Below, piece after piece: positions 34,462 through 42,933 of a DNA stretch of 64,000 nucleotides. A program made the position numbers and the translations under genes. This DNA is from Nocardioides flavescens (GTDB lineage: Bacteria; Actinomycetota; Actinomycetes; Propionibacteriales; Nocardioidaceae): contig NZ_WUEK01000009.1 of the NCBI RefSeq assembly GCF_009823805.1, positions 1-64,000 of the forward strand, given 5' to 3'. How positions within the stretch are numbered: position 1 is the first letter of the stretch; each line of letters opens with the position of its first letter. The notes beneath the pieces were generated by a model. That model was not told where the DNA came from. It saw only the letters and a program-made list of their open reading frames with translations, and did not search any database.

Positions 34462-35550
34462 TCAGCCCGCGGGCGTGCCGAGCACCGCGATCTCGCTGAT
34501 CGCGGTGAAGTCGCGCCCGGAGCGGCCCTCGCCGGGCGCGGTGACGCCGGTGATGCGCAGCACCACCGAGTCGGCGGTGACAGGTCCGAGGTCGATCAGC
34601 TGAGGCTCGCGACTGTCGACCAGCGTCTGGCGCACCTTCGTGCCGTCGGGGAAGAGCCAGACGACCTCGCTGACCCGTCGGTTGCCGGCGTACCAGTCGA
34701 CGCCGCCGGAGGTCTTGGCGTAGCCGTTGACCAGCCCGACCTCGCTGATCGTCGTCGGCTCGGCCAGCTGCAGCCGGATGCGGAGACCCGACACGTCACC
34801 CGGGGCACGCCAGGCCGTCTCGACGTCGCCGTCGACGAGGTTGCTGGCGGCGAACGACGTGCGGTTGCCGTCGACGTCGCGGCTGTCGGGCGCGGTGCGA
34901 GGGGCGGTGGCGGTGGCCTCGCCGGCCACGTTGCTCGCCGTGGCACCCTGCGGAGCCGACGCACTCGCCTCGTCGCTCCCGGTCGGGGTGTCCCGGCCCG
35001 ACGTCGGTGCGCCGCTGCGTCCGACGTCCGGGCGGACGACGAACCACCAGGCCGCCGCGATGGCGGCCACCACCAGCAGCGCCACGAGGATCCACAGCCA
35101 CGGACTGCGCCGATCTCCGCGCTCGTCGTCCCAGCTGTCCCGCTCGTCCCGGCGGACGTCGTCGTACGCCGGGGGCTCGTCGTCGAACCACGTGGCGATG
35201 GCGGAGTCGGGCGCTGGAGCGGGTTCGGGCTCCGGCTCCGGCGCGAGGCCCGCGCGGGTGACCAGCGCTCCGTCGGGCGTCCAGCCCTCGACCTCGTCGG
35301 CGAACAGCGGGTAGCGCTGCGGCAGCGGCGGGGCGCTCACCGAAGGCGGCGTCCGCGGGTCGCGGGTGCGGACGGGTCGGGCCCGCTCCGCGGTGTCGGT
35401 GCGCCAGTCGCCCTCGTCCGAGGTGGCCGGCGTGCGACCCCCGATCGGGGTGCCGCAGTGGGCGCAGAACCGCCCGGCACCGAGCTGCTGCCCGCACGCC
35501 GTGCACCTCATCGGCTCGGTAGCCGGCTCGGGAGCCGTCTCGTCGACCAT
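34462..35550 (-). CDS. zinc-ribbon membrane protein with discoidin-like sensor domain
   Basis: This 362-residue protein begins with a double-Cys zinc ribbon (CTACGQQLGAGRFCAHCGTPI). A Pro/Asp-rich linker, one membrane helix (about 147-165, WLWILVALLVVAAIAAAWWFV), a Ser/Thr-rich spacer and a C-terminal beta-domain (about 225-360, NLVDGDVETAWRAPG...) resembling the discoidin/F5-8C fold follow. Such actinobacterial proteins are seen next to Ser/Thr kinases and in cell-wall contexts; here the outer domain could bind a glycan. The ATG at 35550 is preferred over the GTG at 35562 because GAGGAGG lies 11 nt upstream of it. Confidence 0.75.
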   Translation of the reverse strand: MVDETAPEPATEPMRCTACGQQLGAGRFCAHCGTPIGGRTPATSDEGDWRTDTAERARPVRTRDPRTPPSVSAPPLPQRYPLFADEVEGWTPDGALVTRAGLAPEPEPEPAPAPDSAIATWFDDEPPAYDDVRRDERDSWDDERGDRRSPWLWILVALLVVAAIAAAWWFVVRPDVGRSGAPTSGRDTPTGSDEASASAPQGATASNVAGEATATAPRTAPDSRDVDGNRTSFAASNLVDGDVETAWRAPGDVSGLRIRLQLAEPTTISEVGLVNGYAKTSGGVDWYAGNRRVSEVVWLFPDGTKVRQTLVDSREPQLIDLGPVTADSVVLRITGVTAPGEGRSGRDFTAISEIAVLGTPAG

Positions 35551-35608
35551 CTCGTGGTCCACCTCCTCAGCAGGCGAGGGTAGCGGCCCTCGGCGCGATC
35601 ACCGCAGG

Positions 35609-36658
35609 TCAGGCCGGTGAGCGGTCCGGTGCGCCGGTGCGACGGCCGAGGGCCGGGGGGAGCCGGCGCACGGCGGTGGCCAGCTCACGCAGCGCCGTGC
35701 CGTCCAGCGCCTGGGGTCCGTCGCACAGCGCCTGGTCGGGGAAGGGGTGCACGTCGACCATGACCCCGTCGGCGCCGACGGCGATCGAGGCCCGGGCCAG
35801 CGGCACGACGAGGTCCTGGCGGCCGGCGGCGTGGCTCGGGTCGACGACGACCGGCAGGTGGCTGGTGGCCTGCACCGCGGGGACCGCACTGAGATCAAGG
35901 GTGTTGCGGTACGACGTCTCGAAGGTGCGGATGCCGCGCTCGCACAGCACGATGTCGAGGTTGCCCCGCTGCGCGACGTACTCCGCCGCCATCAGCCACT
36001 CCTCGAGCGTCGCGCTCGGTCCGCGCTTGAGCAGCACGGGTCGCCCGGCCTCGCCGACGGCCTGGAGCAGCCCGGTGTTGCCCATGTTGCGCGCGCCGAC
36101 CTGCAGCAGGTCGGCGTACTCGGCGACGACACCGACGTCACGGGCGTCGACCACCTCGGTCACGACCGGCATGCCGGTGGCCTCGCCCACGTCGGCGAGG
36201 ATCTCGAGCCCCTTGAGCCCGAGGCCCTGGAAGGCGTACGGCGAGGTGCGGGGCATGAACGCCCCGCCGCGCAGCAGGCCGGCGCCCGCCGAGCGGGACA
36301 TCTGAGCGGCCTCGAGCATCTGCTCGCGACTCTCGACCGCGCACGGGCCGGCGATGAGCGTGCAGGTCTCGGGGCCGATCGGGACCTGGCGGCCGGCGGG
36401 GCCGATCCGCACCGTGGAGCGCTCGGCGTGGTGCTGGCGGCTGACGAGCTTGTAGGGGTCGGAGATGCGGTGCACGTCGGCGACACCGCGCAGCGTGCGC
36501 AGGTTGAGGTGGTGGAACGCCGCGACGTCGCCGACCAGCCCGATGATCGTGCGCGAGAGACCCTTCGACACGAACGCCTCGCCGCCCATCGCCTCGACGC
36601 GGGCGACGACGTTGGCGACGTCCTCGTCGGTGGCGCCGGGCGCCATCACCACGACCAT
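35609..36658 (-). CDS. aroF: class I (type Ib) 3-deoxy-7-phosphoheptulonate synthase (AroF-like)
   Basis: This 349-residue DAHP synthase is of the short type I-beta kind. An N-terminal ferredoxin-like regulatory domain (about 1-70, MVVVMAPGATDEDVANVVARVEAMG) precedes the TIM barrel, with the metal Cys in TLIAGPCAVES, GARNMGN, LLKRGPSATLEEW and DPSHAAGR. It makes the same product as the class II enzyme 2.3 kb away but is unrelated in sequence. The ATG has GGGAGG upstream. Confidence 0.93.
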   Translation of the reverse strand: MVVVMAPGATDEDVANVVARVEAMGGEAFVSKGLSRTIIGLVGDVAAFHHLNLRTLRGVADVHRISDPYKLVSRQHHAERSTVRIGPAGRQVPIGPETCTLIAGPCAVESREQMLEAAQMSRSAGAGLLRGGAFMPRTSPYAFQGLGLKGLEILADVGEATGMPVVTEVVDARDVGVVAEYADLLQVGARNMGNTGLLQAVGEAGRPVLLKRGPSATLEEWLMAAEYVAQRGNLDIVLCERGIRTFETSYRNTLDLSAVPAVQATSHLPVVVDPSHAAGRQDLVVPLARASIAVGADGVMVDVHPFPDQALCDGPQALDGTALRELATAVRRLPPALGRRTGAPDRSPA

Positions 36659-36810
36659 CGACGTCCTCCCTCGGCGGGCCCCGCGACCCGATCCCGGGGG
36701 ACGTCGCGACAGTAGGTCCGCGGTCGCCTGCCGTGAGACGGAGTTCTCACCATCCGGGCAGACGTTACGAACACGTGACGTGCGCCTCGCGACGGCCCGG
36801 ACGAACGGGC

Positions 36811-37701
36811 TCAGACCGCCAGGTGCTGGACCTCGCCCTCGACGGGACGACGCGGCCCGAGCTCGACCAGCAGCATCGCGGCCAGCACGAGCGCACCCCC
36901 GAGCAGCATCCGGGTGGTCAGCGACTCGCCACCCAGCGCGACGGCGAAGAGCGTGGCGAAGACCGGCTCCATGCTCATCACGATCGCCGAGCGGGTGGGG
37001 GAGAGCTGCGACTGGGCCCACGTCTGGGCGACCAGGGCGACGGCCCCGGCGACCAGCGCCATGTAGACGACCGAGACCCAGTCCGAGGTGCGCTCGGGCA
37101 GCACGATCCCGTCGGGTGCGGTCGCGGCGAGACAGACCGCGGCGATGACCAGCAGCTGGACGACGGAGAGCCCGAGCGCCTCGCGCGAGGTGGACCAGGC
37201 GCCCAGTGCCACGATGTGCAGCGCGTAGAGCACCGCGGAGACCAGCGTGATCGCCTCGCCGTAGCCCACCGACACGCCCTGCAGCGTGAGCACCGCGAGA
37301 CCCAGCGCGGCGACGAGTACGGCGCACCAGGTGAGCCCGGTGATCCGGCTGCGCAGCAGCACGGCGGCGAGCAGCGGCGTGAACACGACGTACATGCCGG
37401 TGACGAAGCCCGAGACGCTCGCCGGGGTGTGGGCGAGGCCGGCGGTCTGCAGGATCTGCGCGACGCCGTAGACCGCGCCGAGCACGCCGGCCCGCCGCCA
37501 CGCCTGTCGTGACAGCGCCAGGACGGAGCGGTGGGCCACGGCCAGCATCACGAGGCCGGCGATCGCGAAGCGCACCGCCAGGAAGTCGAGCGTCGGCACC
37601 CGGTCGAGGAGGTCCTTGATGAGGAAGAACGTGCTGCCCCAGCTCGCGGTGACGCTCAGCAGGGCGAGGGTGGCGAGCAGCTGGAGGCGCCGACTGCTCA
37701 C
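36811..37701 (-). CDS. EamA/DMT-family transporter
   Basis: This 296-residue membrane protein has about ten helices in two EamA repeats; the first starts SVTASWGSTFFLIKDLL, the second near GYGEAITLVSAVLYALHIVALG. Members export amino acids or other metabolites; the substrate here is unknown. GTG at 37701 overlaps the endonuclease IV stop by 4 bp, so the two share a transcript. The C-terminus ends in a short charged tail. Confidence 0.88.
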   Translation of the reverse strand: MSSRRLQLLATLALLSVTASWGSTFFLIKDLLDRVPTLDFLAVRFAIAGLVMLAVAHRSVLALSRQAWRRAGVLGAVYGVAQILQTAGLAHTPASVSGFVTGMYVVFTPLLAAVLLRSRITGLTWCAVLVAALGLAVLTLQGVSVGYGEAITLVSAVLYALHIVALGAWSTSREALGLSVVQLLVIAAVCLAATAPDGIVLPERTSDWVSVVYMALVAGAVALVAQTWAQSQLSPTRSAIVMSMEPVFATLFAVALGGESLTTRMLLGGALVLAAMLLVELGPRRPVEGEVQHLAV

Positions 37702-38606
37702 GCCCAGGCCTCGGCGCGCAGCCGCTTGAGCAGCGGGATCTGGGGGTCGCCGGGATCGCGGGATCCCGGGGTCTCGAGGACGAACGGCACGCCGTGGGTC
37801 GCCGGGTGGGCGAGGAGCTCGCGGAAGCAGCCGAGCCCGATGGACCCGTCCTCGCTGCCCACCGGGTGGTGGCGGTCGCGCATCGACCCCCGCGGGTCGG
37901 CCGAGTCGTTGGCGTGCACCAGCCGCAGCCGCCCCGGACCACCGATCTCGACGATGCGGTCGAGCGCCGCACTCGTGCCGCCCGCTTCGTCGAGCGGGTC
38001 GCCGGCCGCGAAGGCGTGGCAGGTGTCGAGGCAGATGCCCGCCCGCGGGTGGTGGTCGAGGGCGTCGAGGTACGCCGCGAGGTCGTCGACCGCCGCGCAC
38101 AGCGAGCGGCCCTGGCCGGCGGTGGGCTCCAGCAGGAGCCACGGCGCGTCGTCTCCGGCCTGGGTGAGGGCCCCGAGCAGGGGCAGCAGGCCCGCCCGCA
38201 CCTGGGCGAAAGCCTGCTCGGCCGAGCCGGAGACGTAGGAGCCGGTGTGCACCACGACCCCCTCGGCCCCGAGCTCGGCCGCGCGGCGCAGGTTGTGCGC
38301 GACCGAGGCGACCGACCGCTCGTACGTCGCCGGCGTCGGCGAGCCGAGGTTGACGAGGTACGGCGCGTGGACGACGACACGGATGCCGGCCTCCCGGCAC
38401 CCGGCTCGGAACGTCGCGTCCTCCTCGGGCCTCCCGGCGCTCAACGTCCAGCCGCGGGGGTTGCCGGCGAAGATCTGCACCACCTCGGCGCCGATCTCCT
38501 GCGCCCCGCGCAGGGTGCCGCGCACCAGCCCCTGACCGACCTTGACGTGGGTGCCGACGGGGTTGCGCAGGGCGGCGGCGCTGCTCGCGCCGAGAGGCTC
38601 GGACAA
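37698..38606 (-). CDS. nfo: deoxyribonuclease IV (endonuclease IV, AP endonuclease)
   Basis: This 302-residue base-excision-repair enzyme cuts at abasic sites. The trinuclear zinc TIM barrel is marked by VGTHVKVGQGL, QIFAGNPRGW, VVVHTGSYV, LLLEPTAGQG, ICLDTCHAFAAG, RLVHANDSADPRGSMRDRHHPVG and VLETPG. It ends only 6 bp from the next upstream gene, the PASTA kinase, and starts with ATG or a nearby alternative. Confidence 0.93.
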   Translation of the reverse strand: MSEPLGASSAAALRNPVGTHVKVGQGLVRGTLRGAQEIGAEVVQIFAGNPRGWTLSAGRPEEDATFRAGCREAGIRVVVHAPYLVNLGSPTPATYERSVASVAHNLRRAAELGAEGVVVHTGSYVSGSAEQAFAQVRAGLLPLLGALTQAGDDAPWLLLEPTAGQGRSLCAAVDDLAAYLDALDHHPRAGICLDTCHAFAAGDPLDEAGGTSAALDRIVEIGGPGRLRLVHANDSADPRGSMRDRHHPVGSEDGSIGLGCFRELLAHPATHGVPFVLETPGSRDPGDPQIPLLKRLRAEAWA

Positions 38607-38612
38607 CGGGGC

Positions 38613-40718
38613 TCAGACCAGGTAGATCGTGATGGTGGTGCCGCGGGGCAGCGACTGGTCGGCGCCGGGGTCCATGGACAGCACGTAGCCGAGGCCGAGC
38701 GAGCCCGGAGCGGGCTCCTGCCGCACCTCGAACCCGGCGCCCTCGAGCGCGTCGACCGCCGCGTCGGTGCCGTAGCCGATGACGTTGGGCACCTGGACCA
38801 GCTCGGGACCGCGCGAGACGGTGAGGGTCACGGTGTCACCGCGGTAGAGAGTGCCGTCGGGCGGGCTCTGCGAGATGACCAGGCCCTCGGCGACGTCGTC
38901 GGAGTACTGCTCGCTCGTCTGCACCTGCAGGCCGCGGTCCTGCAGGGTGGAGCGGGCCTCGTCGACCGGGTCGCCGACCCAGTCGCCCACCTTGATCGGC
39001 TTGCGTCCCTTCGACACGACGAGGTCGACGATCGTGCCCGGGCGCAGCGTCTGGCCGCCGGCGGGCTCGGACGAGATGACGGTGCCCTCGGGGACGGTCT
39101 CGGAGAACTGTCGCGTCGTCGTACCGAAGACCATCTTGACCGAGCCGATGAGGTCCTGGGCCTGGTCCTCGGTCCTCCCGGTCAGCTCGGGCAGCGGGTA
39201 GACCTCGCGCCCCAGCGACACCCGGATCGTCACCGTCGTGCCGTCGAGCACCCGGTCTCCCGGCGACGGGTCGGTGCTGAGGACGTCGCCCATGGCGACG
39301 TTGGCGGAGTACGCCGACTCGCCGACGGCCACGCCGAGCCCGGCCGCCTCGAGTCGGGACGTGGCCTCCGCCTGGGTGAGGCCGATGACGCCGGGGGTCG
39401 CGGTGTAGCGGGCGTAGCCGAACCACCACGCGCTCATGCCGACGGCGGCCGCGAGGAGGACGGCCAGCACGAGCAGCACCGGCCCGCGGCGGCGGCGCCG
39501 TGGTCGAGCGGGGCGCCTGGGCCCGTCGCCGCCGGGTGGCGTGGGCCGCGGCCGCTGGGTGGCCGTGGTGGTCTGCGTGGTGAGCGATGCGGCGGGTCGG
39601 GCTGCCCCGCCCCCCACCGCCGGACGCCGGGCCGTCGCGTCGGGCGTCGAGGTGCGTGCGGACGTCGCCGGGGTCGGGGCGAGCAGGGCCGCCATCTCGG
39701 CGTCGTCCCAGGCGCCGTCGCCGCGCGCCGGTCCGCGGCGCTGCAGCACCTCAGCGGTGTCGGTGTGGTGGCGGGGCGTCAGGTCCTCGACCAGCTCGCG
39801 GTCCGAGCGCGCCCCGGAGTGGACCGCGTGGGCGACGCGGCGCAGGTGGTGGAGCAGCACGCCGGCGTCGGCCGGGCGCTGCACCCGGTCGCGGGCGGTC
39901 GCCCGCGCGACGAGGGCGTCGACGTAGTCGGGGACCGACGCGACCTCGCGCGAGGGCGGCGGGACGTCCTCGTGGACGTGCTTGTAGGCCACCTGGATCG
40001 GAGTCTCGCCCGAGTGCGGCTTGTGACCTGTCAGCAGCTCGAACAGGATCACGCCCACGGCGTAGACGTCGGCCCTGGCGTCGGAGCGTCCCTCGACGAC
40101 CAGCTCGGGAGCGACGTACGACACGGTGCCGATGAGCACGCCGGTCGCGGTGTGCTGGGTGGTCGCGGAGACCGCCTTGGCCAGCCCGAAGTCGGCCACC
40201 TTGACGCGGCCGTCGTGGGCGATGAGGACGTTCTCGGGCTTGACGTCGCGGTGGATCAGCCCGGCGCGGTGGGCGGCGGCGAGCGCCGAGACCACCGGCT
40301 CGAGCAGGGCGAGAGCACGGGCGGGGGAGAGGGGCGCGTCGCGGCCGATGGTGTCGCGCAGCGTGTGGCCCTCGACGAGCTCCATCGCCAGGAACACGGT
40401 GCCGTCGTCGGCGCCCTGGTCGAAGACGGAGACGACGTTGGGGTGCGAGAGCCGGGCGGCGGCCCGCGCCTCGGCCACGAACCGGGCTGCGAACTCGTCG
40501 TCGTCGCCCAGCCCCGGGTGCATGACCTTGACCGCGACTGTGCGCTCGAGGCGCAGGTCGGTGGCCTCGTAGACACTGGCCATCCCGCCGCGCGCGATGC
40601 GCGGGCCCATCCGGTAGCGCCCGTCGAGGACCCGACCGGTCAGGTGGTCGACGTCGCGGCGTCCCGCGGGGTCGCTCGGTCCTGCGGCGGCCCGGGGGGC
40701 ATGCCGGTCAGGGCTCAC
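38613..40718 (-). CDS. PknL/PknB-like Ser/Thr protein kinase with four PASTA domains
   Basis: This 701-residue receptor kinase has a cytoplasmic kinase domain (about 34-295: glycine loop IARGGMASVYEA, AVKVM, HRDVKPENVL at about 155-164, DFGLAKA, APELV), a juxtamembrane Pro/Arg-rich linker (about 310-415), one helix (about 418-438) and four PASTA repeats up to the end (ATPGVIGL..., PLPELTG..., KVGDWVG..., VPNVIGY...), which bind muropeptides or beta-lactam-like groups. It is divergent from an Rv2175c-type DNA-binding gene, as pknL is in M. tuberculosis. AGGAGG precedes the GTG start, and TAGGAT (40761-40766, minus strand) is a probable -10. Confidence 0.93.
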   Translation of the reverse strand: MSPDRHAPRAAAGPSDPAGRRDVDHLTGRVLDGRYRMGPRIARGGMASVYEATDLRLERTVAVKVMHPGLGDDDEFAARFVAEARAAARLSHPNVVSVFDQGADDGTVFLAMELVEGHTLRDTIGRDAPLSPARALALLEPVVSALAAAHRAGLIHRDVKPENVLIAHDGRVKVADFGLAKAVSATTQHTATGVLIGTVSYVAPELVVEGRSDARADVYAVGVILFELLTGHKPHSGETPIQVAYKHVHEDVPPPSREVASVPDYVDALVARATARDRVQRPADAGVLLHHLRRVAHAVHSGARSDRELVEDLTPRHHTDTAEVLQRRGPARGDGAWDDAEMAALLAPTPATSARTSTPDATARRPAVGGGAARPAASLTTQTTTATQRPRPTPPGGDGPRRPARPRRRRRGPVLLVLAVLLAAAVGMSAWWFGYARYTATPGVIGLTQAEATSRLEAAGLGVAVGESAYSANVAMGDVLSTDPSPGDRVLDGTTVTIRVSLGREVYPLPELTGRTEDQAQDLIGSVKMVFGTTTRQFSETVPEGTVISSEPAGGQTLRPGTIVDLVVSKGRKPIKVGDWVGDPVDEARSTLQDRGLQVQTSEQYSDDVAEGLVISQSPPDGTLYRGDTVTLTVSRGPELVQVPNVIGYGTDAAVDALEGAGFEVRQEPAPGSLGLGYVLSMDPGADQSLPRGTTITIYLV

Positions 40719-40760
40719 GGCGACCTCCTGCGCCCGGACGGGGAAGGATCCGGACGCCCC

Positions 40761-40766
40761 ATCCTA
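40761..40766 (-). promoter_or_regulatory. -10 box TAGGAT of the PASTA kinase gene
   Basis: TAGGAT on the minus strand lies in the divergent gap, about 43 bp before the kinase GTG, giving a short leader with AGGAGG. No clear -35 is seen. Confidence 0.45.
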
Positions 40767-40820
40767 CGGACAGCACCCTCCGACCGGCACGTTCGACGCT
40801 CCGGGTGTCAGCATGGGCCC

Positions 40821-41186
40821 ATGACACTGGCGGAGGAGGACCTGAGCACCCTGGTCGACACCTGGCTGGACTGGCGCCAGGCGGCGGACCTGCTCGGTGT
40901 GAGCGAGGCGAAGGTGCGCACGATGGTGCGCGAGCACGAGCTCGCGGCGGCGGTGCCGGTCCCCGGGCAGGGCCCGCGCATCCCGGCGGCGTTCTTCGAC
41001 GACGGCGGTCAGCCGGTCAAGGGGCTGAGCGGCCTGATCACGATGCTCCACGACGGCCGCTTCGACGACCGCGAGATCATCGCCTGGCTGTTCCTCGACG
41101 ACGACCTGCCCGGGCGGCCCATCGACGCGCTGCGGGAGAACCGCGGCTCGGAGGTGAAGCGCCGGGCCCAGGCCATGGCGCTGTGA
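40821..41186 (+). CDS. Rv2175c-family DNA-binding protein
   Basis: This 121-residue protein has a winged-helix/MerR-like N-terminal domain (DWRQAADLLGVSEAKVRTMVREHELAAAV) and a conserved C-terminal region (LSGLITMLHDGRFDDREIIAWLFLDDDLPGRPIDAL...). In M. tuberculosis Rv2175c is a DNA-binding substrate of PknL, and the genes are divergent as here. The N-terminal stretch TLAEEDLSTLVDTW holds a Thr that could be the phosphosite, as in the homologue. It ends in a run of in-frame stops (see the repeat). Confidence 0.88.
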   Translation: MTLAEEDLSTLVDTWLDWRQAADLLGVSEAKVRTMVREHELAAAVPVPGQGPRIPAAFFDDGGQPVKGLSGLITMLHDGRFDDREIIAWLFLDDDLPGRPIDALRENRGSEVKRRAQAMAL

Positions 41187-41211
41187 CATCCGCTGTGACA
41201 TCCGCTGTGAC
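41180..41211 (+). repeat. 12-bp tandem repeat over the Rv2175c-like stop codon
   Basis: GCTGTGACATCC is repeated 2.7 times. The unit length is a multiple of three, so it puts TGA in the same frame three times (41184, 41196, 41208), making a triple stop. It ends 18 bp before the RNase gene. Confidence 0.8.
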
Positions 41212-41229
41212 GAGCGCGGCGGCTCCCCG

Positions 41230-41703
41230 GTGAGTCCCGCCCTCCGGCGCCAGCTCCGGACCGCCGCGGCCGTCGTGGTCTTCGCCCTGGCGGCGTACCT
41301 CGGGTTCGGCCAGCTGGCGCCCGACTCGGGACCTGGCGGGTCGACCGACTCGTCGTCGTCCTCGTCGTCCTCGTCCCTGGATGCGCCGTCGACCGACGCC
41401 GCCACCGGACTGCGGTGGATCAGCGAGGCCGACCTGCCGGTCGAGGCGCGCGAGACACTCGAGCTCATCGACGCGGGCGGGCCGTTCCCCTACCCCGGCC
41501 GCGACGGGGCGACGTTCGAGAACCGTGAGGGGCTGCTGCCGCCGGCGCCGCGCGGCCACTACGCGGAGTACACCGTGCCGACCCCCGGTGAGGACGACCG
41601 CGGTCCGCGCCGCATCGTCGTGGGAGACGGAGACGGGCCCGACCCGGAGTGGTTCTGGACCGACGACCACTACGACTCGTTCGCGCGGATCCTGCGCGAG
41701 TAG
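41230..41703 (+). CDS. secreted guanyl-specific ribonuclease (RNase Sa/barnase family)
   Basis: This is a 157-residue exported RNase. A hydrophobic signal sequence (about 10-28) and a Ser run (SSSSSSSSS) lead to the catalytic domain from about residue 60. The active-site residues are visible by comparison with RNase Sa: Glu in TFENREGLLP, Arg in GPRRIVVGDG, and His in DDHYDSF. Family length fits. No barstar-like inhibitor is nearby, so protection may come from export alone. It follows Rv2175c-like gene and converges on the polyprenyl synthase gene 20 bp away. Confidence 0.9.
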   Translation: MSPALRRQLRTAAAVVVFALAAYLGFGQLAPDSGPGGSTDSSSSSSSSSLDAPSTDAATGLRWISEADLPVEARETLELIDAGGPFPYPGRDGATFENREGLLPPAPRGHYAEYTVPTPGEDDRGPRRIVVGDGDGPDPEWFWTDDHYDSFARILRE

Positions 41704-41723
41704 CCGCCTGCTTCGGACGGTGC

Positions 41724-42788
41724 TCAGACGGTGCGCTGGGTGACCGCGACCGCGAGGCCTCGCAGCACCTCGCGCGCGGTGTCGTCGATGCGCGCCCGGT
41801 CGAGCGCGGCGAGCGCGACGTCCGAGAGCTGCGCGATGACCGCCTCGACCTGGGCCCGGGCCCCGGACTCCTCGATGATGCGGCGCAGCCGGTCGACCCC
41901 GGCCGCGTCGAGCGGCGTGCCGAGCGCGCGGTCGAGGTGGGCCGCGTCGGCGGCCGGGGCGGAGTCGAGGGCGAGCGCGACCAGCACGGTGCGCTTGCCC
42001 TCCACCAGGTCGTCGCCGGCGGGCTTGCCGGTCGTCGCGGGGTCGCCGTAGACCCCGAGGAGGTCGTCGCGCAGCTGGAACGCCTCGCCCAGCGGCAGGC
42101 CGTACGCCGACAGCTCGGCGACGGTCTCGGAGCTCGCGCCGGCGAGCGCAGCGCCGAGGTGGAGCGGGCGCTCGATGGAGTACTTCGCCGACTTGTAGCG
42201 CAGCACCGTCATCGCGGTGTCGACGTCGGCGCGGCCCCGGGCCTGGACCGAGACGTCGAGGAACTGCCCGGCGATCACCTCGCTGCGACAGAGGTCGAAC
42301 ACCTCGAGACCGGCCAGGACCCGCTCCAGCGGCAGCCCGCAGCGGCGCAGCAGCTCGTCGGCCCAGGCGAGCAGCAGGTCGCCGAGCAGGACCGCCGCGG
42401 CCGCGCCGTACTGCTCCGCGCCGCCGCGCCAGCCGGCCGCGCGGTGCTCGCGTTCGAAGAGGCGGTGGGTCGTCGGGTGGCCACGCCGGGTGTCGGAGGC
42501 GTCCATCACGTCGTCGTGCACGAGCGCGCTCGCGTGGAGCAGCTCGAGCGCGGCGGCGGCGCGGGCGAGGGCGTCCTCGTCGGGCGCCGGGGCGACCGCG
42601 AGGTGGCCCCACCAGCAGAACGACGCGCGGAACATCTTGCCGCCCGCCACCGACGTGCGCGCCTCGTTCAGCAGCCGGGCGGCGTCGGGCCCGAGCGGGG
42701 CGAGCCGCTCGGTCTGGGCGTCGAGGAACTCGCCGAGCACCCGCTCGACTCGTGCTCGGAAGCCGGACTGGTCCCACTGGCCACTCAC
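41724..42788 (-). CDS. polyprenyl (geranylgeranyl-type) diphosphate synthase
   Basis: This 354-residue trans-prenyltransferase condenses isopentenyl diphosphate with allylic diphosphates. It has the first Asp-rich motif HDDVMDASDTRRG, the product-length region upstream, and the second motif QLRDDLLGVYGD followed by KPAGDDLVEGKRT. The GTG at 42788 is preferred, as TAGGGT lies 7 nt before it. From memory it corresponds to Rv2173 (idsA2). Product may feed carotenoids, menaquinone or lipid carriers; the CrtI-like gene downstream of metF is suggestive but not adjacent. Confidence 0.9.
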   Translation of the reverse strand: MSGQWDQSGFRARVERVLGEFLDAQTERLAPLGPDAARLLNEARTSVAGGKMFRASFCWWGHLAVAPAPDEDALARAAAALELLHASALVHDDVMDASDTRRGHPTTHRLFEREHRAAGWRGGAEQYGAAAAVLLGDLLLAWADELLRRCGLPLERVLAGLEVFDLCRSEVIAGQFLDVSVQARGRADVDTAMTVLRYKSAKYSIERPLHLGAALAGASSETVAELSAYGLPLGEAFQLRDDLLGVYGDPATTGKPAGDDLVEGKRTVLVALALDSAPAADAAHLDRALGTPLDAAGVDRLRRIIEESGARAQVEAVIAQLSDVALAALDRARIDDTAREVLRGLAVAVTQRTV

Positions 42789-42795
42789 GCCGACG

Positions 42796-42801
42796 ACCCT
42801 A
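42796..42801 (-). promoter_or_regulatory. -10 box TAGGGT of the polyprenyl synthase gene
   Basis: TAGGGT on the minus strand lies 7 nt before the GTG at 42788, which decides that start. Its divergent neighbour metF has TAGGAT in the same gap. Confidence 0.5.
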
Positions 42802-42921
42802 GGAGGTCCGCCCTGACCGCGGACCACCCGCCCGCGCCCACGCGGACCGGCGAGACGTGAGACACCTCTCAGGAGGCGTCCGGCGGCTGTGCGGATGACG
42901 GTGGGAGCCGTCTGTGCGACC

Positions 42922-42927
42922 TAGGAT
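42922..42927 (+). promoter_or_regulatory. -10 box TAGGAT of metF
   Basis: TAGGAT lies 6 nt before the metF GTG start, without a ribosome site. The mRNA is predicted to be leaderless, which leaves no room for a riboswitch. Confidence 0.55.
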
Positions 42928-42933
42928 CGACGC

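Noticed and set aside
36659..36810. Possible attenuator or T-box ahead of aroF
   Set aside because: No T-box sequence, leader peptide with aromatic codons or terminator/antiterminator pair could be recognised.
37794..40820. Long plus-strand open frame opposite endonuclease IV and the PASTA kinase
   Set aside because: Only its last 121 codons (from 40821) are a real gene, the Rv2175c homologue. The rest is an antisense shadow with no domain.
41230..41703. RNase considered as a contact-dependent or polymorphic toxin tip
   Set aside because: The gene is short with a simple signal sequence and no delivery domain or immunity gene, so a plain secreted RNase is simpler.
42828..42933. Possible SAM or cobalamin riboswitch ahead of metF
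   Set aside because: No conserved riboswitch core is present, and the TAGGAT box 6 nt before the GTG predicts a leaderless mRNA.
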